Assembly (NCBI RefSeq): GCF_000701505.1
Contig: NZ_KL370786.1
Location: 512,468 to 576,467, forward strand
Direction: 5' to 3'
DNA length: 64,000 bases
From: Dyadobacter crusticola DSM 16708
Lineage (GTDB): Bacteria; Bacteroidota; Bacteroidia; Cytophagales; Spirosomataceae
Made by a program: the position numbers and the translations under genes. The notes under the pieces are model-generated. The model was not told the DNA's origin. It was given only the letters and a program-made list of their open reading frames with translations, and did not search any database. Below, piece by piece: positions 63,275-64,000 of the stretch (within the stretch, counting starts at the first letter, position 1; the number at the start of each line of letters is the position of its first letter).

Positions 63275-63979
63275 CTACTTACCGTGACAAACCGTTATTT
63301 CAGTCCGGTTTTGGGTAGAAGAGGGATAGTGGATAGTGAGTCCGCGGGCGATGAGCCAAATGCCGGCAATGGCGATCATAATGGGGGTAACCTGATGTAA
63401 CCTGCTCCTGACAGCGCTGCTGATCCGGTTTCGGAAAATGCCCACCAGCATCATCGCCGGAAACGTACCTAGCCCGAAAAGCAGCATGTACATAGCACCT
63501 CCCGTGAAGCTGCCGGTAGCTACCGAGCTGATCAATGCCAGGTATACGAGGCCGCAAGGAAGTAGTCCGTTCAGCAAGCCGAGTACCAGTCTGCCTTTTA
63601 AATGGTTGTTCCTGATCACTTTTGACATATTGCTCCTGATCCTGCCTACCCATTTTTGCCAAAACAATGGAACGTGCATAATCGTATTCAGACGCTTGGG
63701 CCAGATAATGTAGGCCAGCATCAATGCACCTGCGAAAACAGAAAGGTATTGGAGATAGCCCAGAAACGCCAGGGGAGTACCAAAAAGCCCGATCACAGCT
63801 CCCAATGCCGCATAAGTAAGTATCCGACCGGCATTATAGACGATCAATGCAGTAATCTGTCGCCAGTTGTTTCCGCTCTGCACGGGCAGCGCCAGCGCAA
63901 TAGGGCCGCACATACCAATGCAGTGAAAGCTGCTCATAAAGCCCATTGTCAATGCGAGGTAGGGGAGTACCGGGTTCAT
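63275..63979 (-). CDS. SafE/DsbD-like membrane protein
   Basis: The 234-residue protein has about six membrane segments. The two halves carry cysteine motifs HCIGMCGPIALALP (near the N-terminus) and LLPCGLVYLALI (mid-protein), which resemble DsbD/CcdA-type and CcoS-neighbouring sulfite-exporter-like proteins that move electrons or copper across the membrane. In many Bacteroidota such a gene sits with cytochrome cbb3 oxidase assembly genes; those would lie beyond the window edge, 21 bp away. It lies 122 bp upstream of hemN. Confidence 0.85.
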   Translation of the reverse strand: MNPVLPYLALTMGFMSSFHCIGMCGPIALALPVQSGNNWRQITALIVYNAGRILTYAALGAVIGLFGTPLAFLGYLQYLSVFAGALMLAYIIWPKRLNTIMHVPLFWQKWVGRIRSNMSKVIRNNHLKGRLVLGLLNGLLPCGLVYLALISSVATGSFTGGAMYMLLFGLGTFPAMMLVGIFRNRISSAVRSRLHQVTPIMIAIAGIWLIARGLTIHYPSSTQNRTEITVCHGK

Positions 63980-64000
63980 GATTTATCCAGTTTTAATGAC

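Overview
The window is a chromosomal segment of a Bacteroidota bacterium, most likely a Cytophagales/Spirosomaceae-type organism (Dyadobacter/Spirosoma-like; genus is inference). Evidence: SusC/SusD and TonB-receptor/DUF4249 pairs, an ECF sigma factor beside a membrane-anchored barrel protein, -33 TTTG / -7 TAnnTTTG promoters, few Shine-Dalgarno sites, and a thiS-C-E-G-H operon behind a TPP riboswitch. There is no phage, IS element, CRISPR array or rRNA; there is one tRNA (Arg-CCG).

Layout. 1-5,000: a loose accessory zone with an AraC regulator cut by the window edge, a frameshifted exonuclease III fragment, a truncated serine-hydrolase start, a MerR regulator divergent from two Rossmann-fold oxidoreductases, and an unrecognised lipoprotein. 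5,200-11,200: AraC plus zinc alcohol dehydrogenase; then a PHP-domain membrane protein, a GT39-type glycosyltransferase and an overlapping MNT-HEPN protein. 11,200-17,300: ECF sigma and putative anti-sigma/barrel gene, an acyl-carrier-like small protein, and a TonB receptor with a DUF4249 lipoprotein.

17,600-35,000: a polysaccharide-utilisation locus. A GntR/UTRA repressor converges on a long minus-strand run: MFS transporter, FucI-like isomerase, SusC, SusD, an 840-residue uncharacterised GH-like protein, two tandem GH106-like proteins and an SGNH esterase. Two identical 12-bp palindromes (TTAACGCACTAA) precede the transporter and the isomerase, and a variant precedes susC; this is the probable GntR operator. 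The likely substrate is a rhamnose- and uronate-containing, acylated glycan (inference).

35,200-47,000: serine hydrolase, tRNA-Arg, Nudix hydrolase, outer-membrane protein, glycogen branching enzyme, M19 dipeptidase, a lipoprotein acetolactate decarboxylase with an alpha/beta hydrolase, a Tat-exported sugar isomerase-like protein, an outer-membrane beta-barrel gene with a small partner, then a 160-bp inverted-repeat cluster. 47,000-53,700: double-receiver protein and the thiamin operon; its ThiE-type gene is a two-domain fusion whose linker is a run of palindromic DNA repeats read in frame. 53,700-57,300: RidA-like protein, alkaline phosphatase and a TlpA-like thioredoxin lipoprotein.

57,500-64,000: a redox/oxygen-type cluster. 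It holds an unrecognised 596-residue cysteine-rich protein with a 13-bp inverted repeat ending 1 nt before its start codon, a receiver-Crp fusion regulator, a PAS histidine kinase, HemN (with a TGAC-N4-GTCA site upstream) and a SafE/DsbD-like membrane protein. The best candidates for undescribed biology are the 596-residue protein with its control element, the 840-residue GH-like protein in the GntR-controlled locus, and the palindromic insertion inside ThiE.
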